Positions 22,608 to 32,207 of a stretch of 64,000 nt of DNA are shown one piece after another. A model generated the notes under the pieces. It searched no databases. It saw nothing but the letters and a program-made list of their open reading frames with translations, and had not been told where the DNA came from. The stretch is taken from contig CAITIQ010000606.1 in assembly GCA_903892415.1 (NCBI GenBank), positions 1-64,000 on the forward strand, in the 5' to 3' direction. Positions within the stretch are counted from its first letter, which is position 1. Every line of letters begins with the position of its first letter. The translations under genes were made by a program, and so were the position numbers. Source of the stretch: an uncultured delta proteobacterium (lineage in GTDB: Bacteria; Myxococcota_A; Polyangia; Polyangiales; Polyangiaceae).

Positions 22608-23480
22608 TCAGCGGCCCCGACGGCGCTCGTGGCGCGGCGGTCCGGCCTCGATACGGTCGGCTAGCTTCTCGCGCTGCTCGGCAGTGAGAAGCGGGACCAC
22701 GACGGCCATGACTTCGAGCATCTTGGCGGGCCCATGCGCGCCATTCGGCGCCGGTAGACTTGCTTTGGCCGAGAAGTCGTCGCCGGCAAAATCGCTGAGC
22801 GCCTTTTTGAACTTGGAGCGCATCTCGCTCCGCTTGGCCTCGAAGTCTGCCTCTTGAGGCAGCAGGCCTGCCTGCGCGAGCGCCGTTTGGATCGCCTTTT
22901 CCTGAGCGTCGCTTACCTCCAGCTCACGCAACATGAACGTCATTGGGTCGCCTTTCGGTCCGCGCCCCTTTGCGCCTTTGGGACCGTGTTCAGCGTCGTC
23001 GTGGTTGGCCTCGTGTTGACGCGCCTTTTCGCTGATAGCGGCGACCAACGATTGCCGCTGGCTTTCATTGAGCAGTGCGTGAAGTCGGTCGAGATCGGCG
23101 GTCATCTTCTCGTGCATCGGGGCAGGGCCGGAGGCCTTGAGGCTGGCTACGTCCACCGTGCCTTTGCGGATGGCTGCGGCCAGCTCACGAGCCCTCGCCT
23201 CATGGTCCTCTGCGCCTTTGGGCCGGCCAGCTTCGAGCATCCCTTCGATCTCGGTCTTTTGCGCGTCGCTGAGCTCGACCTCCTTGAGCGCCGTTACCAG
23301 AAGCATCCCGCCTGGCGGGGGGTGATGGCCGCGGAAGTGCGCCTGCTTGGTCTCGCTGGCAATTTCATCGTCCGCTGACTCAACGTCCTCGTCGACCAGC
23401 GACGTTGAAGCGCCGCAGCCCGTAAGAGCGACAAAACTCGCGAAAACCAGCGCCCCAGAGAGTGATCGAACCCAGCTCAT
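22608..23480 (-). CDS. Spy/CpxP-like (LTXXQ-type) envelope lipoprotein
   Basis: Start at ATG 23480 (MSWVRSLSGALVFASFVALTGCGAS); repeated VELSDAQKTEIEGML / LEVSDAQEKAIQTAL and TAEQREKLADRI helices. Confidence 0.75.
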   Translation of the reverse strand: MSWVRSLSGALVFASFVALTGCGASTSLVDEDVESADDEIASETKQAHFRGHHPPPGGMLLVTALKEVELSDAQKTEIEGMLEAGRPKGAEDHEARARELAAAIRKGTVDVASLKASGPAPMHEKMTADLDRLHALLNESQRQSLVAAISEKARQHEANHDDAEHGPKGAKGRGPKGDPMTFMLRELEVSDAQEKAIQTALAQAGLLPQEADFEAKRSEMRSKFKKALSDFAGDDFSAKASLPAPNGAHGPAKMLEVMAVVVPLLTAEQREKLADRIEAGPPRHERRRGR

Positions 23481-23648
23481 TCCAATGACCTCGTGGTTGA
23501 ATGTTTGCGTGTGACAGCGAACCGAAGTTCGGCGCCGACCCAACCAGTATGGGCCGGCGTGCTGGAAACTGTTTGGCTGCCGTGTGTGCGAAACGTTAGC
23601 GATTGTGAAGCGCACCCCAGCGATCCGCCAGTGCACTAGGCTCAAGGG

Positions 23649-24347
23649 GTGAATGAAGAGCCCACAAGCGTTGTTTACGTTGAGGATGACGAGAAGCTCG
23701 GTCGTCTGACCGCAAAGTACCTCGAATCGCACGGCGTACGCGTGCTGCTCGTCGCCGAGCCCAATGAGGGCATCGCAGCGGTCTTGCGTGAGCGACCCGA
23801 CGTCGTGCTGCTGGATCTGATGCTGCCCGGGATGAGCGGCTTGGAGGTGTGCAAGCGCTTACGAGCGCGCGTTGATACGCCCATCATCATGGTCACGGCT
23901 CGCGGCGAAGAGGCCGATCGGGTGCTCGGCTTGGAGGGCGGCGCTGACGACTACATCGCCAAGCCGTTCTCATCGCGTGAGCTGCTCGCGCGCATTCGCG
24001 CTCACGCTCGGCGGGCGCGGGGGCGTTCGGGACCGGAAACGACGCTGGTCGAGGCCGGCGCTCTGCGTCTCGACACCTCGGCGCGCACGGCTGTCTTTCG
24101 CGGGGAGTCGCTGCAGCTGACGACGTACGAATACGACCTGCTGCGGGTACTCGCCGAGCGCTCGGGCCGCGTCCTTACGCGTGAGCAACTGGTCGAAGCC
24201 GTGCGCGGGCGTGCTGACGAAGCCTTCGATCGCAGCATCGACGTTCACATCTCGCATTTGCGACGCAAGCTCGGTGATGATCCAAAGAACCCAACGCTGC
24301 TCAAGACCGTGCGCGGCGTGGGCTACCTCTTGTCGGTGGAGCTTTGA
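23649..24347 (+). CDS. OmpR/CpxR-family response regulator
   Basis: Receiver (VVYVEDDEKLG, VLLDLMLPGMSG, IIMVTARGEE, GADDYIAKPFS) plus winged helix (VDVHISHLRRKLGDDPKNPTLLKTVRGVGYLL). Confidence 0.95.
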   Translation: MNEEPTSVVYVEDDEKLGRLTAKYLESHGVRVLLVAEPNEGIAAVLRERPDVVLLDLMLPGMSGLEVCKRLRARVDTPIIMVTARGEEADRVLGLEGGADDYIAKPFSSRELLARIRAHARRARGRSGPETTLVEAGALRLDTSARTAVFRGESLQLTTYEYDLLRVLAERSGRVLTREQLVEAVRGRADEAFDRSIDVHISHLRRKLGDDPKNPTLLKTVRGVGYLLSVEL

Positions 24348-24348
24348 G

Positions 24349-25548
24349 GTGAAGCTCGGGTCGCTGCTCCGGTCCAAACTCGCACTTCGAATCGGGTTGG
24401 TTGGCCTCGCGCAAATGTTCATCGTCGCGCTGGGCTTCATCACCCTGATCCGAATCTATCGGCCCGAGCCACCGCAAGGCTTTCCCGCCGCGCCCGGCCC
24501 CGGCGGGGCTCCGGCAGCGTGGCCTGGACCGCCAGGTGCACCTCCCGAACTAGGGCCGCCGCTCGTCCCGCCTGAAGCGCGTCCGAGACGATTTCGCCCG
24601 CCGCCGATCGACCGCTACCTCGTGCCGTTGGTGCTGGTCGTCGTCGGCACCTCGACGATCTTGCTCGCACGATCGCTGGTGATCCCTCTGAGCAAGGTAA
24701 CCGAGGCGGCGAAGTCTTTCGGCGCTGGCGAGCTGAGCACTCGGGTGAAGCTAGAACGCAACGACGAGATCGGCGAGGTCGCCAAGGCCTTCGACGACAT
24801 GGCTGAGCGCGTGACCCTGTTGCTCGCTTCCGAACGCGAGCTGCTCGCCAATGTTTCGCATGAGCTGCGGACGCCTCTCGCGCGGATTCGGGTGGCGCTC
24901 GACCTGGCGATCGAAGGCGATGCCGAGATGGCTCGCAGCTCGGCCGCAGATATCGCGGAGGACCTGGACGAGCTCGAGACGTTGATCTCCGATGTGCTGG
25001 TTGCTTCTCGTTTGGACCTTGCTGCGCGCGGTTTGACGCAAGGAATCCCGCCCATCAAGCGCGACCCGATCGAGCTAGCCGAGCTGATGAACCACTGCGC
25101 CGCACGCTTCAAGCGTGGCCTGGTGGAGCGTGAGCTTCGCCTGAAGGTTCAGGCTGAATTGCCACCAATCCTCGGGGATAGAGGCTTGTTGCGACGCGCG
25201 ATCGAGAACTTGCTCGAGAACGCGAACAAGTACTCGGAGCCGAGCGCACCCATCACGCTTTCAGCGCGAGAGCATGAGGGCTGCGTCGTGATTGAGGTGG
25301 CCGACGAAGGCCTCGGCATTGGTCCCGAGGATCTCAAGCATGTGTTCCGACCGTTCTTCCGCGTCGATCGCAGTCGGACCAAAGCCACGGGCGGACACGG
25401 TTTGGGACTCGCGCTGGTGAAGCGCATCGTCGAGAGTCATGGCGGGACGATTGAACTCACGAGCGAAATTGGAAAGGGAACTCAAGCTCAGCTCAAGTTC
25501 CCTCTGACCTCTGTTGAGGTCCTCTCCAGCGAGTCAGCAACCAGCTAG
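24349..25548 (+). CDS. Sensor histidine kinase (HAMP/HisKA/HATPase)
   Basis: GTG start 1 nt after the response-regulator stop; two TMs, HAMP, LANVSHELRTPLARIRVALD, NLLENANKYSE, GHGLGLALVKRIVESHGG. Confidence 0.95.
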   Translation: MKLGSLLRSKLALRIGLVGLAQMFIVALGFITLIRIYRPEPPQGFPAAPGPGGAPAAWPGPPGAPPELGPPLVPPEARPRRFRPPPIDRYLVPLVLVVVGTSTILLARSLVIPLSKVTEAAKSFGAGELSTRVKLERNDEIGEVAKAFDDMAERVTLLLASERELLANVSHELRTPLARIRVALDLAIEGDAEMARSSAADIAEDLDELETLISDVLVASRLDLAARGLTQGIPPIKRDPIELAELMNHCAARFKRGLVERELRLKVQAELPPILGDRGLLRRAIENLLENANKYSEPSAPITLSAREHEGCVVIEVADEGLGIGPEDLKHVFRPFFRVDRSRTKATGGHGLGLALVKRIVESHGGTIELTSEIGKGTQAQLKFPLTSVEVLSSESATS

Positions 25549-27086
25549 CTGTTCTCGGCCAGCTTCCGCTCGAGCGCCTCGATGTGTGCGCGAACCTGCG
25601 GGTCAATTTCGCGTTGTGCCTCGATCTTCCGCACTGCGCTCATGACCGTGGTGTGATCTCGGCCGCCGAACGCGCGTCCGAGCTCGGGGAAGCTGCACTT
25701 GAGGCGCTGCTTGCACAGGTACATCGCCACGTGACGAGCGAAGGCCACCGTCTTGTGGCGATCCTTGGAGGTGAGGTCGGTGGAGCGGATGTGGAAGTGG
25801 TGGCAAACGAGCCGCTGCACGTCGTCCACGCTCATTAGTTGTGGGCGCGTGTTGGTGGTCGCAGACAGCTCGGCCTTGGCGAAGGCGAGGTCCACGCGGC
25901 GGCTGGTGAGCGAGCTCTTGGCGGCTAGCCGAATCAGCACGCCCTCGAGCTCGCGCACGTTCGACCGAACGACCTGAGCGAGGTAGAGCGCTACGTCATC
26001 GTCCAGGTCGATGCCCTCGAGGCCCGCCTTGTGACGAACGATCGCGACGCGCGTCTCCAGCTCGGGCACCTGAATGTCTGCCACGAGTCCCCAGGAGAAC
26101 CGCGAGACCAGCCGCTCTTCCATTCGCTCCAGGTTTTGGGGGTACTTGTCGCTGGTGACGACGATCTGGCGGTCTTGGCCGTGGAGCGCATTGAAGGTGT
26201 GGAAGAACTCCTCCTGCGTTTGTTCTCGGCCCGCCAAGAATTGAATGTCGTCCACGAGCAGCAGGTCGCACTGCGAGCGGTACCGTGCGCGAAACTCATC
26301 CATCCGCTGATGCTGGATGGCATGGATGAACTCGTTGGTGAAGCGCTCGGCCGAGACGTAAACGACGCGCGCGGTGGGCCGCCCCGACAACATGCGATGC
26401 GCGATCGCGTGGACGAGGTGGGTCTTGCCTAAGCCGGTGCCACCGCAGATGAACAGCGGGTTGTAGCGTCGGCCACCACCACCTGCGGCCGCGACCGCGG
26501 CAGCGTGCGCAAGTTGGTTGGACGGACCAACCACGAAGCTCGAGAAGGTTTGCTTGGGGTTGAGATCCGAAAGGGCCACCGAGTGCGAGGACGCGGCCTG
26601 CGGCGCAACGCGCGGCGCCGGACGCACCGAGGGAGGAGGCTGCTGCGACATTCGCATGGGCAAGTTGGACTCGCGTGAGCGCTGGAAGTCCACCGGAGCG
26701 GACACGGGCTCCGCTGAGATCGGCCCTTGATCGTGTGCTGCTTGTTCGAGCGCTGCTTCCTCGTTCGCAGCGCGCTGAGCCTCCGCTGCACGGTCCGATT
26801 CACGTTCGCTGATGGGGTGAGCCAGCTGAGGATCCAAGATCCATGCAAGTTGGATCGACTTTCCAGTGAGCGCCCTCAAGCGTTGAACCAACGTCGGAAG
26901 GAAGTTGGTCTCTACCCACTCTTGAACGAACTCGTTGGTAGCTCGCAGAGAAAGAACTCCATCAGTCAGATCATCAAACTGAACGCACGCGAACCACGTG
27001 TTGAACGTGGCCGGAGACAAGCTCCGGGTGAACTCCACCGCGTCAAAAAACGCCTGATGCGAGTCAGCCTTTGAAGTCATCGACAC
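25545..27086 (-). CDS. dnaA: Chromosomal replication initiator protein DnaA
   Basis: FICGGTGLGKTHLVHAIAH (Walker A), LLLVDDIQFLAG, GGRDHTTVMSAVRKIE (domain IV). Confidence 0.97.
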   Translation of the reverse strand: MSMTSKADSHQAFFDAVEFTRSLSPATFNTWFACVQFDDLTDGVLSLRATNEFVQEWVETNFLPTLVQRLRALTGKSIQLAWILDPQLAHPISERESDRAAEAQRAANEEAALEQAAHDQGPISAEPVSAPVDFQRSRESNLPMRMSQQPPPSVRPAPRVAPQAASSHSVALSDLNPKQTFSSFVVGPSNQLAHAAAVAAAGGGGRRYNPLFICGGTGLGKTHLVHAIAHRMLSGRPTARVVYVSAERFTNEFIHAIQHQRMDEFRARYRSQCDLLLVDDIQFLAGREQTQEEFFHTFNALHGQDRQIVVTSDKYPQNLERMEERLVSRFSWGLVADIQVPELETRVAIVRHKAGLEGIDLDDDVALYLAQVVRSNVRELEGVLIRLAAKSSLTSRRVDLAFAKAELSATTNTRPQLMSVDDVQRLVCHHFHIRSTDLTSKDRHKTVAFARHVAMYLCKQRLKCSFPELGRAFGGRDHTTVMSAVRKIEAQREIDPQVRAHIEALERKLAENS

Positions 27087-27835
27087 TCACCACACGAGCA
27101 GTAGAAGAAAATAGAGATCTCCACAGGGCGTACAGCTCCATCGGCCAGGTCGTAAACCTCTGAATTCATGTACGTATTTGTCATGATGAGGCAGATCGCG
27201 TCACTTTGGTTCACAAGTTTTCCACAGGGAAAGACCGACCACCGACCAAGTTTTGGGTTAAACAAGGCCGCTCTCCGCGGTTCATCACGAACGGCGCGGA
27301 GTTTCTCCCAGATCTACTTTGGCTGACACAAAAGGCCCCAGACTTCACCAAAGTGAAGCCCAAAAGCGGGGCGAGAATGCTGGGACCGACCCGCGAGGCG
27401 AACCGGAATAGGGAGGTACCACCGTCTCCGGTGGGGCGACAAGCCGATCTTTCGGAAACAGGACAAGTGGCCGTAATGATAGTGAAAACCAGCGTGGTAC
27501 TCAAAATTGAACTAGCGCATCGCGTCGTCCCGTGAGTGGAACCACCATCGCGCTGGGGCTTTGGACTAAATGTCGAGTGATATCTTGTCCTTGAGTGGAC
27601 AGGCCTCGCCTCCGTTCACATTTCGCTATCGCTGCGCCGTCAAGGATAAATATATGCGTGATTACGGATGGTTAGATCCATGCTTGACGCTGGCGTCCGG
27701 CTGGTGGGTCCATCCCGCCCGGCGGCGAGGGGCGCTGACAAGCGTTGGTGACAGGGCGGTGACCGGGGTGTGGAGGCTCGGCCGCATGCCCAACTAATTT
27801 GGCCCAAGACGTGGTCGGACGGTACGGGCCCAGGC
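27087..27835. other. Candidate oriC / dnaA-upstream non-coding region
   Basis: ~750 nt without a convincing ORF, visibly AT-richer than its surroundings; TTTTCCACA (27218..27226) matches the DnaA-box consensus TTWTNCACA; second TCCACAGGG at 27120..27128; gene orientation diverges at this point. Confidence 0.4.
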
Positions 27836-28918
27836 ATGCACTCGACTTTCCGCCTCGAAGCCTTGCGACCCGGCAGCCAGCGTTGCCTTTGGTCCCTTCT
27901 GTGGCTGGCGGGAACTGGGGTCTGCGTCACTTCCTCGCTAAGCCTCGAGGCGCAAGAGACAGACAAGAGCCCAATATCAACCGCCGAGGTGCCGCTGCCG
28001 TTCGCCTACAATTATGGCGAGACCGACACCACTCGCTCTGGGGGTATGTCGGGGGCGCTGCGCGCGGCTGGCAATGGAACCACGGCCATCTTCGTCAACC
28101 CTGCGGGCATGACGCTCACCCGCGTCTATCACATCGAGGCCATCGGTCAGATCACGCCGGAGTTTGGACGCCACGTTTACGGCGGCATGGTGGTGGATTC
28201 GATCACCAACAAACTTGCGGGCGGGGTCGCGGTGACCGGCGGCTTTCTCGATGCCTTCTCCGACGAACCAACGGCTGTGGATCGCTCGTGGCTCGATATC
28301 CGCCTCGCCCTCGCCTACCCGATTGTCGAGGGGCTCAGCGTCGGACTTGGTGGTCGTTACCTCAAGCTCACCGAAAACGGCGAAGGTCCGCTTGGGATAA
28401 GCAAGGTGTCAGGTGGGCTCAAAGACACAGAAGGCGGCGGTCGGCTCTCGATGGTCAACCTCCCAACCTTCGACGCCGGGTTGACCTTCAAGGCAGGCGA
28501 TCTCTTGGTACTCGGGGTCTCGGGACAGAACCTCACCTTCCCCGATGATGGCGTTCTGCCGACGACCGTCGGCGGCGGTATCGCTGTCGCGCACACCGAC
28601 TTCACGATCGAGGCCGATGGTGTCGCTGACCTCACTTCTTACGCCTCTCCAACGGCTCGCATCATGGCGGGCGGTGAATACTTGCTCGTGGACCACATCC
28701 CGATTCGAGCTGGCTACCGCTTCGATTCGGGAGCGGAGTCCCACCAGATCTCCGCAGGGCTCGGTTACATCGCTTCCGAGTTCATGGTCGAGGCCAGCGT
28801 GCGACGTACGATCGTCGGTCCCGATGCGACGGAGATCATCTTCGGCGCAGGCTACTTCCTCGAGTCGAGCGGGCTTACCGGACGGGGCGATGAAAGCAGC
28901 TCGGGTTCGAGCTTCTGA
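27836..28918 (+). CDS. Outer-membrane beta-barrel protein (PorV/FadL-like)
   Basis: Signal-like N-terminus, GALRAAGNGTTAIFVNPAGMTLTRVY, alternating beta-strand pattern (IRAGYRFDSGAESHQISAGLGYI). Confidence 0.65.
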   Translation: MHSTFRLEALRPGSQRCLWSLLWLAGTGVCVTSSLSLEAQETDKSPISTAEVPLPFAYNYGETDTTRSGGMSGALRAAGNGTTAIFVNPAGMTLTRVYHIEAIGQITPEFGRHVYGGMVVDSITNKLAGGVAVTGGFLDAFSDEPTAVDRSWLDIRLALAYPIVEGLSVGLGGRYLKLTENGEGPLGISKVSGGLKDTEGGGRLSMVNLPTFDAGLTFKAGDLLVLGVSGQNLTFPDDGVLPTTVGGGIAVAHTDFTIEADGVADLTSYASPTARIMAGGEYLLVDHIPIRAGYRFDSGAESHQISAGLGYIASEFMVEASVRRTIVGPDATEIIFGAGYFLESSGLTGRGDESSSGSSF

Positions 28919-28942
28919 AGGCTGCGTGCTTCGCGAGTCGGC

Positions 28943-29563
28943 GTGTGCGAGACTCGCGCCGTGCTTGGCCTGCTGTGTGAAACAGATCCTCGTTGGGCGG
29001 TAGCGGCTGCAAATGATGTGGGGCGCATTCTCGTCGACCACGCTCACTGCGAGATGAAAGCTGCGAGCAACGCGCTCGCTCTATCCACTCGCTGTGTCGA
29101 CTTTCCAAACGTGCTCGATGGCTTGGTCGCGCTTGCGGAGGAGGAGCTCACGCACTTTCGACAAGTGTTGGCGGAGCTGCGCCGAAGAAACCTCGCGCTC
29201 GGACCTCCAGAGGAAGATTGGTACGCGGCCGAGCTGCGACGTCGGTCGTCGAAGGCGCGGGAGCGGCACGACAAAGCTGAGTTCGTGATCACCGATCGGC
29301 TGGTGGTCGGAGCGTTGATCGAGGCGCGTTCCTGTGAGAGGTTCAAATTGTTGCGCGACTACTTGAAGGACCAAGATCCATCGCTTTCCGCGTTCTACGG
29401 GGAGCTGCTCGCCAGCGAAGCCCGCCACTACCGCACCTTCCTCGATATGGCGCTCGAGGTTTCGGGCGACGCGGCGTACGTCGAGCAGCGTCACCAGGCG
29501 ATCGCGCAGATTGAAGAGAGCGTCGTCAGAAGTCTGTCGAGCGCGCCGACGATTCACGGTTGA
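28943..29563 (+). CDS. miaE: tRNA-(ms2io6A)-hydroxylase MiaE
   Basis: Diiron helices: DHAHCEMKAASNAL, EEELTHFRQVL, EARSCERFKLL, SEARHYRTFLDMA. Confidence 0.9.
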   Translation: MCETRAVLGLLCETDPRWAVAAANDVGRILVDHAHCEMKAASNALALSTRCVDFPNVLDGLVALAEEELTHFRQVLAELRRRNLALGPPEEDWYAAELRRRSSKARERHDKAEFVITDRLVVGALIEARSCERFKLLRDYLKDQDPSLSAFYGELLASEARHYRTFLDMALEVSGDAAYVEQRHQAIAQIEESVVRSLSSAPTIHG

Positions 29564-29573
29564 GGAGGCTCTA

Positions 29574-30875
29574 ATGTTCGATTTGTTCGAGCTCGATCGC
29601 GAGGTCCGCGAGCTTGCTGCAGCTGAGCGTCAAGCGCGGCGCACGCCGGTGGTCTTGGACGGGGCATGGGACAATGCTCCGCTTATTCCTCGCAAGTTGA
29701 GTTCACTGGAGACAGCCAAGGAACTCGATCGCTTGGCCTTGGATCCACTGGCGCGGGGGCTTCGTGATTGGGTGGCCATGTTCGCTGTCGAGCGAGTGAC
29801 CAAAGATGATCGCGAGGAAGTTCTCGCCGCGTTTGCGGCAACGTATCCCACGCTCGCGGGAGAGGAAGGCTTCGCCAGCGCGCGGCTGGTGCGCGACGTG
29901 CTGGCCGAGGGGAAAACGCGTGAGCTCGCGCTGCGAGCGCTACGCACCCGCGGGCGGCAGGTTGGTGATGCGAGCGCTCGTTGGATCGAGCGGCGGCAGG
30001 AGGCATTGCGGCGCGCGCGTGTGGCCGTACCTTCCTTGCCCGACCGCCTGGTCGAGTCGAGCAAGGAGATCCAATTGGCCGAGCAGCTGCTCGATAGCCT
30101 GCGCACGCTGGGTCGTTCTCCGCGAACCTTCGCCGATGACGTGCGCGTCGCTCTCGCGCGCGAAGCAGGGGACGGTTGGCCAGCCCACCTCACTCCTCGT
30201 GGCGTAGCCGAGCTCTTGGGCCCGCTCATGTTCGAGGGCGTTGTCGTTGGTCGGCCGCGCCTGCCTCCTCCTCTCGGCGCATCCTCCTTTGCGATGGCGT
30301 TCGCAAACGTTGGTGAGGACCTCGCCTTTCGTGATTGGGACCGCGCGACGCCCTTCACGCTCGCACGTGCCCCAGCCGATCCGCTGATCTATCGACGTGC
30401 AGCACTGTTCGGCCTGCTGGTGCTCGAGCCAGCCTTTCACCAAAAGCGACTGGGAATGTCGCGCCAGGCCGCACGCGAGCAAGTGCAAAAGTTGGGACAC
30501 GCCTTCGCGGCGTGGTTGGCCCAGTCCGCTTTTCGGCTGCTGCTTCTGCCATTGGCGACGACGTCTGGGCGTGACGGTGCCTTCGAGGAGCTGAGCGAGC
30601 GCATCTACGGTCGGCCGATGCCAGGAGCCGCGTTCACCACGCTCCCACGGCTCGATCCGGAGGCCGCTGCTCGTTTGACGGGGCTACTGGTTGCGACCAC
30701 CGACCGAGCCACGTTGCGCGATCGCTTCGATGAAGATTGGTTCGACAACCCCAAGGCTGTGCTCGAGCTCCGTCACGAGAACCACCAGGCGACGCTGGTG
30801 CGCAACGAAAGGCCTGCGTCCCCGACCGACGTCGTGGCCACCCTCGCGCGACTGCGCGAGACGCTCGACGGTTGA
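29574..30875 (+). CDS. Hypothetical protein (433 aa)
   Basis: ATG with GAGGAG RBS; long uninterrupted ORF. Confidence 0.65.
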   Translation: MFDLFELDREVRELAAAERQARRTPVVLDGAWDNAPLIPRKLSSLETAKELDRLALDPLARGLRDWVAMFAVERVTKDDREEVLAAFAATYPTLAGEEGFASARLVRDVLAEGKTRELALRALRTRGRQVGDASARWIERRQEALRRARVAVPSLPDRLVESSKEIQLAEQLLDSLRTLGRSPRTFADDVRVALAREAGDGWPAHLTPRGVAELLGPLMFEGVVVGRPRLPPPLGASSFAMAFANVGEDLAFRDWDRATPFTLARAPADPLIYRRAALFGLLVLEPAFHQKRLGMSRQAAREQVQKLGHAFAAWLAQSAFRLLLLPLATTSGRDGAFEELSERIYGRPMPGAAFTTLPRLDPEAAARLTGLLVATTDRATLRDRFDEDWFDNPKAVLELRHENHQATLVRNERPASPTDVVATLARLRETLDG

Positions 30876-30902
30876 CGTTGTTCCTGTGTACGCTTCAGCC
30901 TC

Positions 30903-31193
30903 GTGAACCGCTACGGCATTCCCATCCAAGATCTTCCAGCGCATTGCTTGGACGCTGCTGACGCGGCCGAGCGAGCTCTCGCACGCACGCTGATCGTTCG
31001 TGATGGGCACGCAATCGCGGCGATCGTGCCGATGACGGATTTGGACCGCGTGGACCCGCCCGATCCGGCCGCCAACGGAACAGATCCGCTCCTGGCCCTT
31101 GCAGGCATGTGCCGGCATGACGCCTTCGTCGACCTGTTCTCCACAGAACTCGACAAGACCTCTCTTTGGCACCGCGGGCCGCGGTTCCCCTGA
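30903..31193 (+). CDS. Phd/VapB-like antitoxin
   Basis: RTLIVRDGHAIAAIVPMTDLDRVDPPDP is Phd-like; stop overlaps the PIN gene start (TGATG). Confidence 0.65.
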   Translation: MNRYGIPIQDLPAHCLDAADAAERALARTLIVRDGHAIAAIVPMTDLDRVDPPDPAANGTDPLLALAGMCRHDAFVDLFSTELDKTSLWHRGPRFP

Positions 31194-31585
31194 TGGCGTA
31201 CCTGCTCGACACTCCCACGGTGGCGGAGGTACTACGCACAGTGCCCTCTCGCGCGCTGATTCGCCGACTCTCAGAGGTGCCCTCGCGAGACCGCTGGACC
31301 AGCGTCGTCACCGTGAGCCAGTTGTTGGTCGCTGCCCGCCGGTCGAACCAGGCGAGGGTGATGCAGGACGTGGTTCAGGTGGTGGCGGCGTTGCGAGTTG
31401 CCCCCTTTGACTTGGCAGCTGCGCAGGTGTTCGCCAAGTTTCGCTCGGGGCCGGCTGCCGAGATGGAGGCCGACGACGTGATGATCGCAGCAATCGCGCT
31501 GGCGTCCAAGTTCACCCTCGTCACGCGACGAACCACGACTTTTGCGATCTTCACGGGGCTCCGCGTCGAAAACTGGTTTGTCTAG
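31193..31585 (+). CDS. PIN-domain protein (VapC-like)
   Basis: MAYLLDTPTVAEVLR...VTVSQLLVAA...ADDVMIAAIALASKFTLVTRRTTTFAIFTGLRVENW. Confidence 0.8.
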   Translation: MAYLLDTPTVAEVLRTVPSRALIRRLSEVPSRDRWTSVVTVSQLLVAARRSNQARVMQDVVQVVAALRVAPFDLAAAQVFAKFRSGPAAEMEADDVMIAAIALASKFTLVTRRTTTFAIFTGLRVENWFV

Positions 31586-31634
31586 CGTTCAGGGGCACGC
31601 GGATTCACCAGCGGTTTGAGCTATTTTTGGGCCG

Positions 31635-32207
31635 GTGAAGCGAGGCCGATTCGAAGGTGTTCCTGTCGTGCGAAAGGCGTGCTACGCCGCGCACGCTCGC
31701 AGCCCGGGCCCCTTTCCCCCTAATCCAGTGGCGAACCTACAATCCCTTCAATTGGTTCTTTCAGGCGCCGACGTTAACGTCGACTTCGACCTCTCGGTCG
31801 TTGCTCAGATCGCCCTGTTCGGCCTCTTTATTGTGGTTTTGAAGCCGGTCCTTTTCGACCCGCTGTTGAAGCTCTTTGAGGAGCGCGAGAAGCTTACGGA
31901 CGGGTCGCTTTCGACGGCTCGCGATCTCGATGCCAAGGCGAATGAGCTGCTCAAGCGCTTCGATTCCGAGATCGAGAGCGTTCGGCACGAGGCCGCCGCC
32001 GAGCGTGATCGGCTTCGCGCCGAAACAGCCAAGCTCGAGGCAAAGATGCTCGAGGAAGCCAAGGCTGACGCTGCGCGCATCTTGACCGAGGGTCGCGCGC
32101 GCATCGAGAAAGAGGTCGCGACTCTGCGAACCGAGCTCGAGGCTTCACGCCCGGCCTTGGCCGAGCAGATCGCTTCCAAGATGATTGGTCGGGAGGTGCG
32201 TTCGTGA
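31635..32207 (+). CDS. ATP synthase F0 subunit b' (start may be GTG at 31728)
   Basis: VDFDLSVVAQIALFGLFIVVLKPVLFDPLLKLFEEREKLTDG followed by a long coiled coil. Confidence 0.88.
   Translation: MKRGRFEGVPVVRKACYAAHARSPGPFPPNPVANLQSLQLVLSGADVNVDFDLSVVAQIALFGLFIVVLKPVLFDPLLKLFEEREKLTDGSLSTARDLDAKANELLKRFDSEIESVRHEAAAERDRLRAETAKLEAKMLEEAKADAARILTEGRARIEKEVATLRTELEASRPALAEQIASKMIGREVRS

Noticed and set aside
27206-27797. ORFs 27206..27535 and 27570..27797 in the dnaA-upstream gap
   Set aside because: No RBS, atypical composition and no family resemblance; more likely non-coding origin DNA.
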